Below are positions 48,542 through 57,617 of a stretch of 64,000 nucleotides of DNA, in pieces (the stretch's first letter is position 1; every line of letters starts with the position of its first letter). Under the pieces are notes generated by a model, which searched no databases, had not been told where the DNA came from, and saw only the letters and a list, made by a program, of their open reading frames with translations. Location: the NCBI RefSeq assembly GCF_003946145.1, contig NZ_RHOC01000002.1, positions 62,001 through 126,000 of the forward strand, in the 5' to 3' direction. The DNA comes from Levilactobacillus huananensis. Its GTDB lineage: Bacteria; Bacillota; Bacilli; Lactobacillales; Lactobacillaceae. A program made the translations under genes and the position numbers.

Positions 48542-49393
48542 TTATTTGACCAGGTAAACGTGATCTTTGATTAGGTCAATCGGCGTATAGTGCCGGTTCA
48601 AATCACGGGTGGCTTTATTTTCTAGGAGTTCGGCATGGTCCCAGAACTGATTAGATCCGGTGGCACCATGGGGTTCACCCAAGACAACAAAGTCCACGTC
48701 TTTATCGGACTGTCGGATGGCCTGAAGGAGTTCCCAATCTAATGGTAAGCCATCGGGAGACCAGGACATGACGACGACGCCTACCCGATCGTGGTAGGTA
48801 TTCCAGGCATCCAGTGCAGAGAGGGGCTCAATCGCCGTCAAAGGATGCCGACCCGTCTCGTTTTCCTTAGTCCAGGTCTGACTATCGGTGGCGTAGACCG
48901 TCTTGTGTGCAGCCCGCAACCCTTTAGAGATGTAGCCATTACCGGCCATCACTTCGAGCACAGCCCGGTTACCAACAAATTTGGCTAGGTCACTCACGAA
49001 CGGTGCTGGCGTGTAGGCCCACATCCCATAGTGGTTCTCGAGATAATCTCTAAACGAGCGCAGGTCGTGGTCCAACTCTGGCAGCGCATCGGTCAGGCTG
49101 TTCCACAGTTTGTCGCCTTGCGCATCACCAGCAGGATATTGTTGGGCTAGCTTGCGATAAATCTGGTCCTGAATATCGTCGGGAAGTTGGAGTAAGGGTA
49201 ACTGTTGTGGTAGGTCACCGGCAGCCAGCATTCGGTCTGCCAGGAGGATGTTACTGATAAGAATCTTCACAGCTGGGTAATCCCCAAATTGATGGTAATA
49301 GTCTGTCATGCGGGCAATGTAGGCGGTCTTGCGTTGACTCAAGGGTTGGTGTCGAATCTTCTTTTTTAGTTTTTGCAGTTTTTTCGGGTTCAC
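48542..49393 (-). CDS. SAM-dependent methyltransferase-like protein
   Basis: This 283-residue protein has a Rossmann-type methyltransferase core in its second half: motif I is VLEVMAGNGYISKGL (usual E/D-x-G-x-G, here with Met-Ala), then VYATDSQTW for the acidic residue that binds the ribose, and VVVMSWSPDG as motif IV. The N-terminal 120 residues are helical. GTG 49393 is chosen since AGAAAGG precedes it; an ATG at 49456 would add a hydrophobic segment without a good site. It lies downstream of the XRE regulator in the same direction. Substrate unknown. Confidence 0.7.
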   Translation of the reverse strand: MNPKKLQKLKKKIRHQPLSQRKTAYIARMTDYYHQFGDYPAVKILISNILLADRMLAAGDLPQQLPLLQLPDDIQDQIYRKLAQQYPAGDAQGDKLWNSLTDALPELDHDLRSFRDYLENHYGMWAYTPAPFVSDLAKFVGNRAVLEVMAGNGYISKGLRAAHKTVYATDSQTWTKENETGRHPLTAIEPLSALDAWNTYHDRVGVVVMSWSPDGLPLDWELLQAIRQSDKDVDFVVLGEPHGATGSNQFWDHAELLENKATRDLNRHYTPIDLIKDHVYLVK

Positions 49394-49482
49394 TTGGAAA
49401 ATCCTTTCTGAAATAAATGAAATGCCAAAATAAAAGAGTCGATCGATTAGCCTCAACGGCTGATCGGCCGGCTCCTAAATGG

Positions 49483-49905
49483 TTAGTGGTCGTCAAGATG
49501 GAGATCTAACTCCTCTTGTTGGTTGGTTTCCGGGGCGGTGAAGCGATTTTCCTTACCATGCAGGTAGCCGTCGATAAGTTGATAGATTTCATAACGGTCA
49601 CGACCACTCAATAATTCCCGATTGAAGCTTAATTGCTTTCCAGAAAGGAAGAGTCGGCCAAGGTCGTATTCGTCGCGTTCCGCTTTACCCGTTAGGTAAT
49701 CCATGGTGACATCGAAGTATTCCGCGAGCTTGCGGACCTCTACGTAAGACGGGGTACGAATGCCGCGTTCCCAGTTACCAATTTGTGACGCAGTGTTCGA
49801 ATGATCATCCGCTTCCACGGACTGTTGTTCATTTAGGGCTGTGGCCAATTGCTCCAAAGTAATGTGTTGGCCGCGTCGCAAGGCCCGAAGTCGTTCAGAA
49901 AACAT
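49483..49905 (-). CDS. XRE-family HTH regulator
   Basis: This 140-residue protein has an N-terminal HTH_3 domain: FSERLRALRRGQHITLEQLATAL, an insertion, and SQIGNWERGIRTPSYVEVRKLAEYFDVTMDYLTG. The insertion EQQSVEADDHSNTA between helices 2 and 3 is unusual in length. The C-terminal half is acidic, with a helical part that may mediate dimerisation. ATG 49905 is chosen with GGGTG 7 bp upstream. It precedes the methyltransferase-like gene by 89 bp, and may control it. Confidence 0.88.
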   Translation of the reverse strand: MFSERLRALRRGQHITLEQLATALNEQQSVEADDHSNTASQIGNWERGIRTPSYVEVRKLAEYFDVTMDYLTGKAERDEYDLGRLFLSGKQLSFNRELLSGRDRYEIYQLIDGYLHGKENRFTAPETNQQEELDLHLDDH

Positions 49906-49978
49906 GTTAGTCACCCGTTTCTTCCATTAGTCTATACGACTATTATACCACTTAGCGTTACTTTTAACCTAAACTTGA

Positions 49979-51787
49979 CTATTTCACCAGTGAATCGGTT
50001 AACCGCATAAATTCTGCCACATCGCGCTTGATAAGTTGAACGCCAGCTAGCCAGAAATCAGGCTTGGTGAGGTCGACTCCCAGGTGTTTTTGAGCCAGCT
50101 CTTCGGTGGACATGTTGGCCGTGTCCCGTAATAAGGCAATGTATTGGTCTTCGAAGTTACCTTCCTGCTGGGCTTTAGCGTAGATCCCCAAACTGAAGAG
50201 GTAACCGAAGACGTAAGGGAAGTTGTAGAAGGAGGGATCAGCGATGTAGAAATGAAGCTTGCTAGCCCAAAGGTGAGGTGAATAAGTCGACAAGTCGTGA
50301 CCAAAGGCTTCCTTCTGGGCATTTAACATCAGTTCATTCAATTCGGCTGGTGTAACTAATTTTTGTTGGCGTAGTTGGTAGAAACGGGATTCAAAAAGGA
50401 ACCGGGCCCGAATATTTAGGAACATTGCGAGCGGGTTATCCATTTTAGCGTTGATTAAGGCGATCTTCTCAGCGTCGTTAGCAGCGGCCTTGACGTTGGC
50501 GTCAGCCACGATCAGTTCACCAAAAGTTGAGGCCGTTTCAGCCACATTCATGGCATACCCCTGTCGGAAGTAAGGGAGATCGTTCATGACACTGGAGTGA
50601 AATGCGTGGCCGAGTTCGTGAGCCAGTGTGGAGACATCATTGGGAGACCCGGTAAAAGTCATGAAGATTCGGGATTCGTTGGTTTCAGGAGCGCTTTCCA
50701 TCCAACCACCGGGGGCCTTGCCCGCACGGTCTTCTGCTTCGATCCAGTTGTGTTCGAAAGCGTGTTGCGCTAAGGCAGCCATCTTTGGCGAGAATTCACC
50801 ATAATGTTTAATGATGAAAGCTGCGGCCTCGTCGTAGGTGAAGTGGTGATGTTGGGCTCCCGGTAAGTTCAGGGGGGCCTCAACGTCTTGCCAACCGGCG
50901 TGTTTCTTGCCTAGCAAGGCGGCCTTTCTGTCGAGGTAGTCAAGTAGAAATTGCTTGTTGTCATCGACGACTTGCCAGATGGTAGTCAAGGTCTCAGCAC
51001 GCATTCGGTTATCCTTGAGTGGTTTCTTTAAAAAGTCCGTGGTGCCGTGGGCCGCATACTCTGTCAAACGAAAGCCGGCCAAGTGATTTAGGGTATCGGC
51101 AAAGAGTTGTTCCTTAGCCGTCCAAGCCTGTTCCCAGACAGGCAAGAGGTCGGCTCTGTATTGCGGATCGGCGTTCCCTAGAAGGTTGTTATCGGCTTGC
51201 CCAGCAGACAGTGTCGTGGGGTTGCCGTCGGCGTCGTGGAAGGGCATGGTCACAGTCGCCACTAAGGAGTCGTAGTGGGCACTCCAGGCGGAACGGCCAT
51301 CCAGATTCAGGCGGCTGATCAGAGCTTCGGTCTTGTCGTCCAGGAGTTCTTTACCAGCGTCACGCATTTCTTTTAAGTTAAAGGCTAGTGGTTTCAGTTC
51401 GGGAACTGCCAGGATTGCGTTGAAATGAGCATCTGGTACCTGAACCAGGACTTTTTTCAACTTACCGCTAACTGTCTCGATTTCATTTTCGAGGCCGTCA
51501 AGTTTGGCTACCATGGGGGCCACTTCAGGATTGTTGACATCGGCGGAACCGATGGCCGTCATGAACAGGCCAGCCTGGCCGATACCAGCCTCAATCTTTT
51601 GGAGATGAGTGATCAGTTTGATAAATTGTTGGTAGTCGGGGGCATCGCTCGCAGCGTCCCACCGGTCCAGCAGATCGCCCAGAGTTGCAATGGCCGTTTT
51701 AATCTGCGTTAATTTTGTTGCCAGTTTGGCAGAATTAATTCCACCAGGAAACAACGAGTCCAGGTCCCAATTCATCGAATACTTCAT
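49979..51787 (-). CDS. pepF: Oligoendopeptidase F family metallopeptidase (M3B)
   Basis: This 602-residue cytoplasmic enzyme cleaves medium-length peptides. The zinc site is H390-E-L-G-H394 in LAHELGHAFHS, with the third ligand Glu in NVAETASTFGE. The N-terminal part shows the helical M3 propeptide-like region (KLATKLTQIK...). It is part of peptide use together with Opp, although far from it. ATG 51787 has GGAGG 9 bp upstream; a TTG at 51793 is less likely. Its 5' leader is structured. Confidence 0.94.
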   Translation of the reverse strand: MKYSMNWDLDSLFPGGINSAKLATKLTQIKTAIATLGDLLDRWDAASDAPDYQQFIKLITHLQKIEAGIGQAGLFMTAIGSADVNNPEVAPMVAKLDGLENEIETVSGKLKKVLVQVPDAHFNAILAVPELKPLAFNLKEMRDAGKELLDDKTEALISRLNLDGRSAWSAHYDSLVATVTMPFHDADGNPTTLSAGQADNNLLGNADPQYRADLLPVWEQAWTAKEQLFADTLNHLAGFRLTEYAAHGTTDFLKKPLKDNRMRAETLTTIWQVVDDNKQFLLDYLDRKAALLGKKHAGWQDVEAPLNLPGAQHHHFTYDEAAAFIIKHYGEFSPKMAALAQHAFEHNWIEAEDRAGKAPGGWMESAPETNESRIFMTFTGSPNDVSTLAHELGHAFHSSVMNDLPYFRQGYAMNVAETASTFGELIVADANVKAAANDAEKIALINAKMDNPLAMFLNIRARFLFESRFYQLRQQKLVTPAELNELMLNAQKEAFGHDLSTYSPHLWASKLHFYIADPSFYNFPYVFGYLFSLGIYAKAQQEGNFEDQYIALLRDTANMSTEELAQKHLGVDLTKPDFWLAGVQLIKRDVAEFMRLTDSLVK

Positions 51788-51812
51788 CGGCAAGTCCTCC
51801 TAAATGATCTTT

Positions 51813-51887
51813 GTGTGTGGCTTTTTAAGTCTGCGGTCTTCATCGGGTAGCGTCCAGTTGCCGCAGGTAGTATGAAAGGCCACACAC
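51813..51887 (-). promoter_or_regulatory. Nested stem-loop leader of pepF
   Basis: Outer arms GTGTGTGGC and GCCACACAC (51879-51887 / 51813-51821 on the minus strand) enclose inner arms CTGCGG/CCGCAG (51861-51866 / 51831-51836) with a 24-nt loop. It begins about 6 nt after the predicted transcript start and ends 15 nt before the ribosome site. No known riboswitch motif was recognised. Confidence 0.55.
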
Positions 51888-51900
51888 GTAAGTTGTGCTT

Positions 51901-51909
51901 ATTATAGCA
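51901..51909 (-). promoter_or_regulatory. Extended -10 promoter of pepF
   Basis: On the minus strand TGC-TATAAT; no clear -35. Confidence 0.65.
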
Positions 51910-51990
51910 AACATCATAACGATTGCGCTGATCAAAGGAACTTCGTATACTTACTGAAGAAGAGAAATGAGACATTGGGAGGAAACGAAA

Positions 51991-52935
51991 ATGAGTAAGC
52001 GAAAAAAGTGGGGATTGATTAGTCTCGGTGTAATTGGGGTGCTGGTAGCCGGGGGACTGCTAGGGGCCAGTCTGTATTTTTACAATATGACGGTGGCAAG
52101 CGGCAAGAAGAGTTTTGTCGGGACCGAAAAGCCGTTACGCAAATCAGATCGACTGTACGCACAGAAAAAATGGTATCGCGATTCTAAAAAAGAGCGCTGG
52201 ACCGAAAATGCGGTTGGTACGCGGTTGAAACAGGTCGCTGATTATATTCCCGCGGACAAGACGACTAAAAGAACGGTCGTGTTGGTTCACGGGTTCGGAT
52301 CGAATAAAGAAGCTATGGGGGGCTACGCGGCGCTTTTTCACCAGCTTGGCTACAACACTTTAATTCCAGACACTAGAGGTCAGGGTGAGAGCCAAGGGAA
52401 GGTGATTAGTTACGGTTATTACGAGAGCCGTGATTATTTGAAATGGGTCAAGCAGGTCATTGCTAAGCAAGGTCCGCAGTCGCAGGTTGTATTGTTCGGC
52501 GTTTCTATGGGAGGGGCCACGACGATGATGACCAGTGGGTTGAAGACACCAACACAGCTAAAGGCCTACATTGAGGACTGTGGCTATACGGACGCACAAT
52601 CCGAGATCAGTTACCAGGCTAAGCAAATGTACAATCTCCCATATTGGCCGTTAGTGCCGCTGACTAGCGCCGTGGCGAAGGCCAAAGCCGGGTTTCATTT
52701 CAAGGATGCCAATGCGTTAGCGGCAGTTAAGAAGAATCATAAGCCCATGTTGTTCATTCACGGTGGAGCGGATACCTTCGTTCCGACCAGAATGGTTTAT
52801 CAGGTCTACCGCGCGGACGCCGGTCCCAAGGAACTCTTGGTGGTCAAGGGCGCACAACACGCAGCGGCCCTGTCTCATAATCCGGCACTTTATGAGAAAA
52901 CAGTCACGGCCTTTTTAGCCAAATATATGAAATAA
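51991..52935 (+). CDS. Membrane-anchored alpha/beta hydrolase
   Basis: This 314-residue protein has an N-terminal anchor (residues 6-30, WGLISLGVIGVLVAGGLLGA) and an alpha/beta-hydrolase fold outside the membrane. Visible are the oxyanion loop HGFGSN, the nucleophile elbow GVSMGG, the acid in HGGADTFVP and the catalytic His in GAQHAAAL. Homologues in lactobacilli are called cell-surface hydrolases; the substrate (ester or peptide) is unknown. ATG 51991 has GGGAGG 8 bp upstream. Confidence 0.88.
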   Translation: MSKRKKWGLISLGVIGVLVAGGLLGASLYFYNMTVASGKKSFVGTEKPLRKSDRLYAQKKWYRDSKKERWTENAVGTRLKQVADYIPADKTTKRTVVLVHGFGSNKEAMGGYAALFHQLGYNTLIPDTRGQGESQGKVISYGYYESRDYLKWVKQVIAKQGPQSQVVLFGVSMGGATTMMTSGLKTPTQLKAYIEDCGYTDAQSEISYQAKQMYNLPYWPLVPLTSAVAKAKAGFHFKDANALAAVKKNHKPMLFIHGGADTFVPTRMVYQVYRADAGPKELLVVKGAQHAAALSHNPALYEKTVTAFLAKYMK

Positions 52936-52955
52936 GTTAAGGGAGTCTAGTTATT

Positions 52956-53639
52956 TTGAGTGATGTCACGCGACAATTTCGACCGGAAACCGATACGATC
53001 CTAACACTAGGGGCCACGCTGATAATGGGGCTCGTTGATGCCGATACCTTTCTTAAGCATGGCGAGGTCTTCGTGAGTGCACAGACCGGTAACCTGATTG
53101 TGGGGGTCATTAAGCTCATGGAACACGGCTGGCAGGTTGCTTGGACCAATGGGTTTGTTTGGATCGGTTACTTTCTAGGGTGTTTCATTGCCCAGGGGTT
53201 GAGTGAACGCGTCAGTGCCCACAATCCGCGGCGCCAGATGCGCTGGCTTCTGTTGATTGATGTGGTGGCCTACGCACTACTCGCCAGCCTGCAAAAGACA
53301 TTGCCAGATAGCTGGCTGATCTTTTTTCTCGGGACAGTGGCCGGTTACGAACTCACGATCTTTCGCCAGGTCGGAGGCATCGCCATTAATAACGGCATCA
53401 TGACGGGAAACACCAAGGCCTTTGCCACGAGTTTTTATCGGGCAGTGGTCAATCGCGATCATCAGGCGGGACAACGGGTGTTACGCGTTGGGGCCGTCCT
53501 GGTGACCTTCCTGCTGGGGTGTGCGATCGGTGTTCGCTTAGCCGATCTAGCAGCTCTGGATGTTCTGTGGGTTGCGAGCGGCTTCAAATTAATCCTGCTT
53601 GGCTGGTTGTTTTTACCGGTAGCTATGGAAACCCCTTAG
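52956..53639 (+). CDS. YoaK/DUF1275-family membrane protein
   Basis: This 227-residue protein has six hydrophobic spans and the family marks GLVDADTFLKHGEVFVSAQTGN and INNGIMTGNTKAFA. The function of the family is unknown. The start must be TTG 52956: GGGAG is about 10 bp upstream and no ATG precedes the conserved part. It follows the hydrolase by 20 bp and is probably co-transcribed. Confidence 0.85.
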   Translation: MSDVTRQFRPETDTILTLGATLIMGLVDADTFLKHGEVFVSAQTGNLIVGVIKLMEHGWQVAWTNGFVWIGYFLGCFIAQGLSERVSAHNPRRQMRWLLLIDVVAYALLASLQKTLPDSWLIFFLGTVAGYELTIFRQVGGIAINNGIMTGNTKAFATSFYRAVVNRDHQAGQRVLRVGAVLVTFLLGCAIGVRLADLAALDVLWVASGFKLILLGWLFLPVAMETP

Positions 53640-53739
53640 CTTGAACAGTTGGGTTGTGACCATAAATAGCGTATAATTAACGGGAAAAGTGACAATCCCC
53701 CCGGGACATCCGGGACTGAAAATTAAGGAGCACATTATA

Positions 53740-55350
53740 TTGTTAATAACAGGACTGACTATCGGTCTGTTGTTGATTGGGATTGTGATCGGTTACCTGG
53801 TTCGGCAACGACAACATCGTGCGGAATTATTGGCGGTTCAGGCCAAGGCAAGAACCATCATTGCTCAGGAGACCGAGAAGACGAAGCAGCGCGTCGACCA
53901 GCTTACGCAGAAGAGTCGGCAAGCCACACTCGCCTATCAGCAATCCGTCAAGGACGAATTGACCGAACAACAAAGTGATATTCGCGTTAGAGAACAACGA
54001 CGGCAACAGCGAGAGCGTTTAATGGGACAGGCTACGGTCCGTCTCGATGATCAAACAGAGATGCTAGATGAACGGAGTCAGGCTAACCGCGAGCAACGGC
54101 AGGCTATTCATTTACTTCGTGATCAGGCGGACGAATTGACAACGACACGTCATCAGACCTTAGCGCAGCGCGCAGGTATGACTGAAGATGTCGCCAAAAA
54201 AACGGTGCTGGATCACGCTGAATTAGAGTTGAAGCGTGACCGAGATATCGAGGTCAAGGCACTTAACGACAATGCGGTTGCCAACGCTGAAAAGTGGGCC
54301 AAGGATGTTGTGTTATCTGCTACGGAGAGTGGTCCCCAGGATTTACCGAAGGAACATATGGAACACACCGTGACCGTGCCGAATGGTGACATTCGGAGTA
54401 AGATTATCGGCCGTGAAGGGCAACATATTCGGTTGTTAGAGACGCTTACAGGGACGGATCTAATCTTTGTGCCGGATGACAACACGACGTTGTTTATTAG
54501 CACGCATGATCCGATCCGCCGTGAGATTGCACGGGTGGCGCTGACCAACTTAGTTGCCAGTCGCCGTATCTCAGCCAACCAGATTGAGACGCAGGTGGAG
54601 AATGCACAGCGTGATGTTAATCACAGCCTCTGGGAGGCCGGCGAACAGACCGTTAGCCTGCTTCATGTGGGCTGGATGCATCCTGATTTGATGAAGTTGA
54701 TTGGCCGGCTTAAATATCGGACCAGTTACGGTCAAAATGTGTTACTTCATTCGATTGAGGTGGCGCAACTGACGGGGGCTATGGCGGCTCGGTTGGGGTA
54801 CAATACTCGGTTAGCACGCCGAGCCGGTCTTCTGCATGACTTGGGGAAGGCTATCGACCATGAAGTCGAGGGTACCCACGTGGAAATCGGAACGGAATTT
54901 GCCCAGAAGTACGGAGAAGATCCAATTGTCATCAACGCTATTGCAGCGCACCATGGGGACATCGAGAAGACGTCGCCATTGTCCGACTTAGTTGCGGCAG
55001 CCGATGCTATCTCGGGTGCGCGCCCTGGGGCACGGAGTGAATCGGTGGAAGACTACATTAACCGGTTGCGGGCCCTTGAGCAAATTGCAAACGAGCAGAA
55101 GGGTGTCTCAGAGAGCTATGCCATTCAGGCTGGGCGAGAGTTGCGGATCATGGTCAAGCCGCATGAGTTGGATGACCAAGCTGCGGCTAGCTTGACTCGA
55201 GAAGTGGCGAAGCAGATTGAAGACAAACTCACGTATCCTGGTAAGATTAAGGTTACGACGATTCGCACGCTGACGGCGGTCGAATATGTCGGCGATGAAA
55301 AGAAAAAGAAGAAACATAAGAATAAAAAGAAGAAGGTTGCCAACGCTTAA
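53740..55350 (+). CDS. rny: Ribonuclease Y, divergent copy with Lys-rich tail
   Basis: This 536-residue protein has the RNase Y layout: one N-terminal span (LITGLTIGLLLIGIVIGYLV), a long Arg/Gln-rich coiled coil (about 25-190), a KH domain with SKIIGREGQHIRLLE and an HD domain with LLHDLGKAIDHEVEGTHVEIG. RNase Y starts mRNA decay at the membrane in Gram-positives. TTG 53740 is chosen because AAGGAG (53725-53730) is upstream and the span then begins at the terminus. The KH region is diverged (GDIRSKIIG for usual DEMKGRIIG) and the end carries about 15 extra residues, mostly Lys. This may be a second RNase Y rather than the main one. Confidence 0.88.
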   Translation: MLITGLTIGLLLIGIVIGYLVRQRQHRAELLAVQAKARTIIAQETEKTKQRVDQLTQKSRQATLAYQQSVKDELTEQQSDIRVREQRRQQRERLMGQATVRLDDQTEMLDERSQANREQRQAIHLLRDQADELTTTRHQTLAQRAGMTEDVAKKTVLDHAELELKRDRDIEVKALNDNAVANAEKWAKDVVLSATESGPQDLPKEHMEHTVTVPNGDIRSKIIGREGQHIRLLETLTGTDLIFVPDDNTTLFISTHDPIRREIARVALTNLVASRRISANQIETQVENAQRDVNHSLWEAGEQTVSLLHVGWMHPDLMKLIGRLKYRTSYGQNVLLHSIEVAQLTGAMAARLGYNTRLARRAGLLHDLGKAIDHEVEGTHVEIGTEFAQKYGEDPIVINAIAAHHGDIEKTSPLSDLVAAADAISGARPGARSESVEDYINRLRALEQIANEQKGVSESYAIQAGRELRIMVKPHELDDQAAASLTREVAKQIEDKLTYPGKIKVTTIRTLTAVEYVGDEKKKKKHKNKKKKVANA

Positions 55351-55362
55351 GGCTGGCAATAC

Positions 55363-55403
55363 AAAAGCCACGCGATTCTCATTGGAGAAACGCGTGGCTT
55401 TTA
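55363..55403 (+). terminator. Intrinsic terminator after RNase Y gene
   Basis: AAAAGCCACGCG (55363-55374) and CGCGTGGCTTTT (55391-55402), with inner TCTC/GAGA; serves both strands. Confidence 0.93.
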
Positions 55404-55452
55404 TGAATATGTATGGTTAATCGACGTTCCAGACCAAAGAACATAAACCGGT

Positions 55453-57027
55453 TTATCCAGGTCGATTAACGACTGTAAAGTTATCATTAGTCGTCGCTGA
55501 AATCGTAGGGTGTTCCTGCAAATAGTCAGCAATAATCTCACTCATTGCGCCCTGACTCTCAGCAATAATCTTGTCGGCACTGTACATGGCGTAGTGACCG
55601 CCCCCAACTGCGCGATATTGGTTTAATGCGATTCGCAGTTCTTGATCAGCGGTCACGGGTTTCCCGTGATAGGTGAGGTTTTCAATACGCTGACCTTCGG
55701 GTTTGGCCACGTTTATCTGGTAGTTCACACCCTCGTACATGTCGTAATTATATTGCCGCCGCTTAGGATGGACAAAGGCTGGATTGACTGTAATCTTTTG
55801 ATCTTCGATCGCAAAATAGCGTGCAGAAACTTCCAGCGCTCCACGTAGGTCGGCACCAGTGATCTTTAGGAGAGATAGGCCGTTAGGATAGACGTAATTG
55901 GTCATGATATTTCGCATCGTGATTGGGTTTTCAAAACCACGGGACTCATCACTGAAGAGCGCTGTTGCCGAAATATCCGCCCCCATCGTGGCCATTTGAA
56001 CTTTTTGGATAAATTCGATATAGGGGGTCTCATGCATTCGCGCTGCAAAGGGATCGTTGAAGGTCATGTCACCTTTGATGTGACCTAGTGGTTGATCGAG
56101 CCAGTGGCCGACTTCACTATTCAATCCGTTGGCGGCCGCTAAGACCTTAGGATCTAACGGTGCATGTTTGGTGGGCACCAGTTCGCTTTCATGGCTGAGA
56201 ACGGTCACCGTACCATCAGCCTTGCGGTCGAGCTCCAATGTGATTTTACCAATTGCTTGGCCTCGAAAACCCGGTTGGGTGATGGGGGTATCGAAAACGT
56301 CGGTGGCTAACTGTCGATGTTGGTGACCGGTGACTAAAGCATCGATGCCGGGAATGGCCTCTAGAATGTGGTAGGCTTCATTTTCACCAACATGAATGTC
56401 ATTAGGCTTACCGGTGGTCAAATCACGTTCAAAACCGCCATGATAGCAAACAACTACCACGTCAGCCTGCTTTCTGATGATGGGAACGTATTTTTTGGCG
56501 GCTAGGTAGGCAGACTCGAACTGGAGGCCACTAATGTTAGTCGCCTTTTCCCACTTATAGACGGCTTGGGTGGTGAGCCCCAGAACGCCAATTTTGATGC
56601 CGTCTTTTTCGATGATTTGGTAGGGCTGCCCGTATTCGGGCTCGCCGGTATGATCCAAGATGTTGGCGCAGAGAATAGAGCGTTTCGCGTCACGAATAGC
56701 GGTTTGTAAATATTTTTGACCGTAGTTAAATTCGTGATTGCCGAGGATGCCGCAATCGTAGTCGATTTGGTTATAGATGGCCATCAAGGGAGCTGGATCG
56801 CGTTCGGACTTAACCCGAGCCACGTAGTAGGCTAATGGGGACCCCTCAAGAAAGTCGCCATTCTCCACAGTAAGGACTGGGCCCAGTGACTTAGCCTGCG
56901 CTTGTTCGCGAGCAATTACGGTAGCGGCTCGGGCCAGGCCGAAGCCTTGGCGACTGCCCTTCTTTACATAATTTGTCGGAAAGACATACCCGTGAGTATC
57001 GCTTGTCGATAAAATTGTCAGCTTCAT
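55453..57027 (-). CDS. Metallophosphatase/5'-nucleotidase family protein, cytoplasmic
   Basis: This 524-residue protein has the two-domain 5'-nucleotidase layout. The metallophosphatase domain shows DTHG, NGDFLEG, GNHEFNYG, CYHGG and TGHQHR, which bind two metals; the C-terminal substrate-binding domain (about 320-510) has FNDPFAARMHETP and NQYRAVGGGHYAMY. It lacks a signal peptide, unlike UshA, so it should act inside, like YunD of Bacillus. Substrate may be a nucleotide, sugar nucleotide or cyclic nucleotide. GGAGGGTG precedes the ATG. Confidence 0.9.
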   Translation of the reverse strand: MKLTILSTSDTHGYVFPTNYVKKGSRQGFGLARAATVIAREQAQAKSLGPVLTVENGDFLEGSPLAYYVARVKSERDPAPLMAIYNQIDYDCGILGNHEFNYGQKYLQTAIRDAKRSILCANILDHTGEPEYGQPYQIIEKDGIKIGVLGLTTQAVYKWEKATNISGLQFESAYLAAKKYVPIIRKQADVVVVCYHGGFERDLTTGKPNDIHVGENEAYHILEAIPGIDALVTGHQHRQLATDVFDTPITQPGFRGQAIGKITLELDRKADGTVTVLSHESELVPTKHAPLDPKVLAAANGLNSEVGHWLDQPLGHIKGDMTFNDPFAARMHETPYIEFIQKVQMATMGADISATALFSDESRGFENPITMRNIMTNYVYPNGLSLLKITGADLRGALEVSARYFAIEDQKITVNPAFVHPKRRQYNYDMYEGVNYQINVAKPEGQRIENLTYHGKPVTADQELRIALNQYRAVGGGHYAMYSADKIIAESQGAMSEIIADYLQEHPTISATTNDNFTVVNRPG

Positions 57028-57617
57028 GAATTCTCACCCTCCATTACGTCTAACAGACCCTGAGCGCAACGCCGAATCTATAACGTGTTAAAGAAATTAT
57101 AAGCTAGTTTGCTAACGCTGTAAATTTATGAGAGCGCATTCGTCTAGATTATGAGTAAATTTCTAACAAATGGGTGGCCATTGACTATTATCGGCTGGAA
57201 TTTTCAGTTATTAACATATTTTATGTGGGGGCTGGCGTTTGCGATAAGCCCAGAGGGATTCCGACTAAATGACGAGAGCAATGGATAAATTACAACTCAT
57301 GTGGGCTAAACGAATTGGCTTAGACTGACGTCAGTGTTGGCGGTATCTGTCAGATTATCTTTTGAGTTACCTCAACCGTCAAGATTTTTAATTTAAGAAA
57401 AAAGGCACAAAAAAACAGCGATCGGACCGTAATTGTCCGCATCACTGCTAAATAAAAACACATGTTACGTTTGGAGTGGGTCGGTATCGCCGTAGCGGTC
57501 CGCCCGTTTTTTACTTTTGGAGGAGTAAAATTGGTAACTTATTCGTTGTTTAATTCGTAAGTTATGCGACTACTATAGCATTCAATTGTGAAGAAAATGT
57601 GACGCTGAGTCGTTAAT
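57028..57617. other. 590-bp intergenic region
   Basis: No credible gene is seen. It holds a 12-bp palindrome ACTGACGTCAGT (57324-57335), the antiporter terminator (57409-57450), a GC-rich hairpin near 57480-57505, and an eight-codon frame from TTG 57531 behind a strong GGAGGAG, which may be a tiny leader or the trace of a lost gene. Confidence 0.5.
57409..57450 (-). terminator. Terminator of the antiporter gene
   Basis: On the minus strand AGCAGTGAT.CGGAC pairs with GTCCG.ATCGCTGT, followed by seven T. Confidence 0.85.
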
